Assembly: GCA_002104945.1 (NCBI GenBank)
Contig: MCFH01000025.1
Span: forward strand, 310,001 to 374,000
Source: Piromyces finnis
Taxonomy: Eukaryota; Neocallimastigomycota; Neocallimastigomycetes; Neocallimastigales; Neocallimastigaceae
Reading direction: 5' to 3'
Length of the DNA: 64,000 bases
Part shown: positions 60,153 to 64,000 of the stretch, in pieces
Layout: each line of letters opens with the position of its first letter
Numbering within the stretch: the stretch's first letter is position 1
Position numbers and translations under genes: made by a program
Notes under the pieces: generated by a model
Databases searched by the model: none
Told to the model about the DNA's origin: nothing
What the model saw: only the letters and a program-made list of their open reading frames with translations

Positions 60153-62364
60153 TTAATATTTTAATAAATTATTATAATTGATATATAATATGTTTTTTTG
60201 TTTATTTATATCCAAACCTTTTAAACGGTATATAGTAATTTCTTGTTGTTTAAAGTAACGTCTATTTTCTTCATCAATAAGAATAAGATTTAAATAATAT
60301 CTTGTAGAGAATTTTTTATTTATATCTCTGTAAGTTGGTGTTAAATCAAAACCACTAAGGAATAAACGAATTGGAATAGTTTCTCCTTTTTTAATTTGTT
60401 ATAAATATTTATAGTTTATGAAAACATAATTTATTAATTATTAAACCAACCATCAAGAATGATATAAAATAAATTTGTTATAATGATTTATAGGCTTTTT
60501 TCTTTTTACCTTTTACAGGTGCACCATCCATAATTTCAAATTTTGTAATGACTTCACTTTCATTATATTGATTTGGAGCTAATAAATAAAAAATACAGCA
60601 AGAATAAATATATACAAAATTATAAAGTAAAATTTTTAATACTTAAAATTGATAAAGAATTAAATTCACTTTTATATTTTATGTAATGGTGTAATATTTA
60701 CGAGCGCCAGTTGTTTCTCGTCGAATAATTGATAATTCCATATGTTTTATTTTTATACGAACTAATGAAAAGAATATCTTTCCTACAATGACATCCTTTA
60801 AATGATATCTTTATATATACAAATAAAATTAAATATATATTTTTTCCAATTAATATAATATAATATAATATTTTTTTTAAGGATGAATGAATAAACTTTT
60901 AAAGCTGAATGAGTAATACCTTGATTTATTATATTCAAAATCTATATGTAAGCAATCCTCAATACCGACTTCCATTTTAATTGAAGCATCAGTTTCTGGT
61001 GGAATTTTATATGAATAAACCCAAAGATCTCTTTCTTTTACAATATCACTTATTCTTCTAGAAATTGTAACTCTAACAAAATATCTTTTTTTTTTTTTTT
61101 TTAGTATAATAGTTTTGGATTAAAATAGTTTATATATACACATGAATATATAAATGAATATTAAAGTAATATCAAATTAAAAAGTCTTATTCCTATAATA
61201 GCTGAATATTGAAACTTCATTTATCTTTTAAAAATAATATTTTATTGTATCATTACCTTAATTTTACATTAATACCATAGTAACTTTCGTATTGTTTTTC
61301 AACATTTTTGAATTCGAATGGATAATTAAATGTTTGTCTTAATTCACCAGCTTCAGCAAGTTCAGCTGATAGATATAAAAATTGACTATGGTTTGTACGG
61401 TTATAGAAAAATTCTATAATACATTAAAATTATAATTGATAATAAATGACAATTATTACTATATTCCCAATTTTAACTTTTTGTATTCTGAGTTTAAAAT
61501 CTATTTTTATCTAAATGAACATTTTACCTATATCACCAATTAATTCAACTTTGATACCTTGATGTTCTAACTTCTTACCGTTACTAAGTTTAATTTCAAC
61601 CTTTATTTATTAATAATATATATCTTTTTCGTTAATATTTTAAAATATTAAACTTTATATTTTTATTATTAAATATTATTATATTGTAAAAATGGTAAAT
61701 AAAATAATAATAATAATAATAATAATAAAAAGTACATTTCCAGAAACAGTTTCTCCATCAAAAAATAGAGGTAATTTTGATTTTTGATCCTTTGAAGTTT
61801 TAACTTCAACTAATTTTTTATTATTTTCATCATCAAAGGTAATATTTATTTGAGCCGTTGACCCTAAACCAAATAAAGACTGAATAATTCATTATTATAA
61901 TAACATATATTATTATTAGAACAATTCCTTAAATTATTTATATAAAATTATTTGAATTTCAAAAGTGATAAATGGATTTGATATTATTAATTTATTTGAT
62001 AATTTTATATTTATTAATTCATTAATTCTAATACTATGAATATAACCATTTTAAACATAACATTTAACTTTTTTTAAAAAAATATTTTCAAAAAAAAAAA
62101 AAAAAAAAAAAAAAAACATTTTATTTATAATAATTCAAATATAATATATACGGTTTAAAAAGCAGGCAAATTACTTTACTTGCCATGTTTCTATTTTTTT
62201 TTTTTTTTTTTTTAAATTTTTTTATTTTTGCTATAATAAAATTCATACATTGAATGTTTTATTCATTTCAATTATTTTAGTTGATATATATACTTTAATA
62301 TGAATATGTTAATAATTTTTATGGTATTTATATTACCAATTTATTTTTTTGTACTTACATTCAT
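60153..62364 (-). CDS. VPS26: Retromer subunit VPS26, 8 exons
   Basis: Model exons: 62359-62364, 61736-61879, 61528-61600, 61257-61413, 60920-61084, 60702-60808, 60510-60578, 60153-60385; 317 residues, near the usual 300-330. VPS26 is the arrestin-fold subunit of retromer, which recycles cargo from endosomes to the Golgi. Signatures include LPLFFDGETVSGNV, KKLEHQGIKVELIGDI, LAEAGELRQTFNYPFEF, SIKMEVGIEDCLHIDFEYNK, YHLKDVIVGKIFF, MDGAPVKGETIPIRLFLSG and RYYLNLILIDEENRRYFKQQ. The first exon is only six coding bases (ATG AAT), spliced to SLFGLGSTAQI. The in-frame sequence before exon 2 offers no other start, so the tiny exon is needed. The tail after IYRLKGLD is short and unlike relatives. Confidence 0.94.
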
Positions 62365-62429
62365 TTTATTTTATTTTTTCTTTATATAAAAAGACTTTAA
62401 AATTTTGTTTAATAATACTTTTAAAGGCT

Positions 62430-62469
<40 letters not shown>

Positions 62470-63002
62470 AAGTGTATTACTATTATTATACTATTTGATA
62501 TAAATACTATAGTTAAATATATTCCAATTTTATAAATTCCTTATATATTTCTTTCTTTCCTTTGAGATTTTACTCAACAAAGCAGAAATAATAAATGGAA
62601 TTCTTTTATTATTTTTTATTTTTAATAATATTTACACTTCTCTATTTTTATTAAAAATAAAGAAAAGTTCTCAAAACATAAATTAATTGAAAATTTTAAA
62701 ATTAATTAAATCAAATATAATTAAAAGTAGATGAATAAATAATTATCCTGGATTTTTGGCAGAACCATTTTTTTTATGTAGAATTTACATAAAATATATA
62801 TTTTAAAAAAAATTTTTATCAACTATTTATTATCAATAATGATTATCAATTAATTTTTTTTTTTAATAACAATATTATTATTTTATTTTATCATTTTACA
62901 TACATATCATATATACAAAGGATTGAATAAATAATTCATTTTTATATAAATGCTAATAATGAATTATGAATTATTATAAAGTGACACTATTTGTATTTAA
63001 AC
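62365..63002. other. AT-rich spacer between VPS26 and ATE1
   Basis: It contains a poly-A run of about 37 (62430-62467). The 3' flank of ATE1 lies at its right end. No gene seen. Confidence 0.6.

Positions 63003-64000
<998 letters not shown>

Overview
The window is nuclear DNA of a very AT-rich eukaryote. Genes carry many short introns (about 70-200 bp, GTAAG/GTATG...TAG), asparagine codons run in long tracts, and intergenic DNA is almost pure A/T with long homopolymers. Fungal-type housekeeping genes (VID27, HIR3, PRE4, PRE7, DBP10, VPS26) beside an intronless, GC-richer family 1 beta-glucosidase point to an anaerobic gut fungus (Neocallimastigomycota). Piromyces is my best guess: from memory, a 665-residue GH1 beta-glucosidase is known from Piromyces sp. 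E2. The species is inference.

Layout. 1-6.7 kb is a retrotransposon graveyard: a decayed open frame, an internal LINE fragment (858-1164), a nearly intact minus-strand LINE with endonuclease and reverse transcriptase (ORF 1538-6076), and a second LINE-tail-like remnant (6507-6625). The secreted GH1 gene lies at 7.1-9.1 kb. After 2.9 kb of AT-rich DNA comes the most unusual object, an LTR element at 11998-17206. It has two 217-bp LTRs differing at about two positions, a 5-bp target duplication (GTAAT), a polypurine tract and a decayed Ty1/copia RNase H tail. Its only intact gene encodes a secreted, bacterial-looking NlpC/P60-type papain-fold protein (14632-16176) and not Gag-Pol.

From 20 kb to the end the window is ordinary gene-dense chromosome: HIR3/CABIN1 (20030-30727, +, 11 exons, with a pure run of 145 AAT codons), a TPR protein with one membrane span and a C-terminal KDEL (31736-34347, -), VID27 (36531-39017, +), proteasome beta6 (40560-42154, -), an unrecognised Asn/Ser-rich protein (43989-47086, +), DBP10/DDX54 (47909-51569, -), proteasome beta7 (52732-54205, -), a DUF4211 protein with an array of SUMO-interaction-like motifs (55604-58890, -), VPS26 (60153-62364, -) and the 3' part of ATE1 (63003 to beyond 63945, -).

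I built exon models by hand from splice sites and homology remembered from the families. In every complete multi-exon model the exon lengths sum to a multiple of three. The housekeeping genes do not form one pathway; they cover chromatin (HIR3), ribosome assembly (DBP10), the proteasome (two adjacent beta subunits), the N-degron pathway (ATE1) and endosomal sorting (VPS26). I saw no tRNA, rRNA or CRISPR array.
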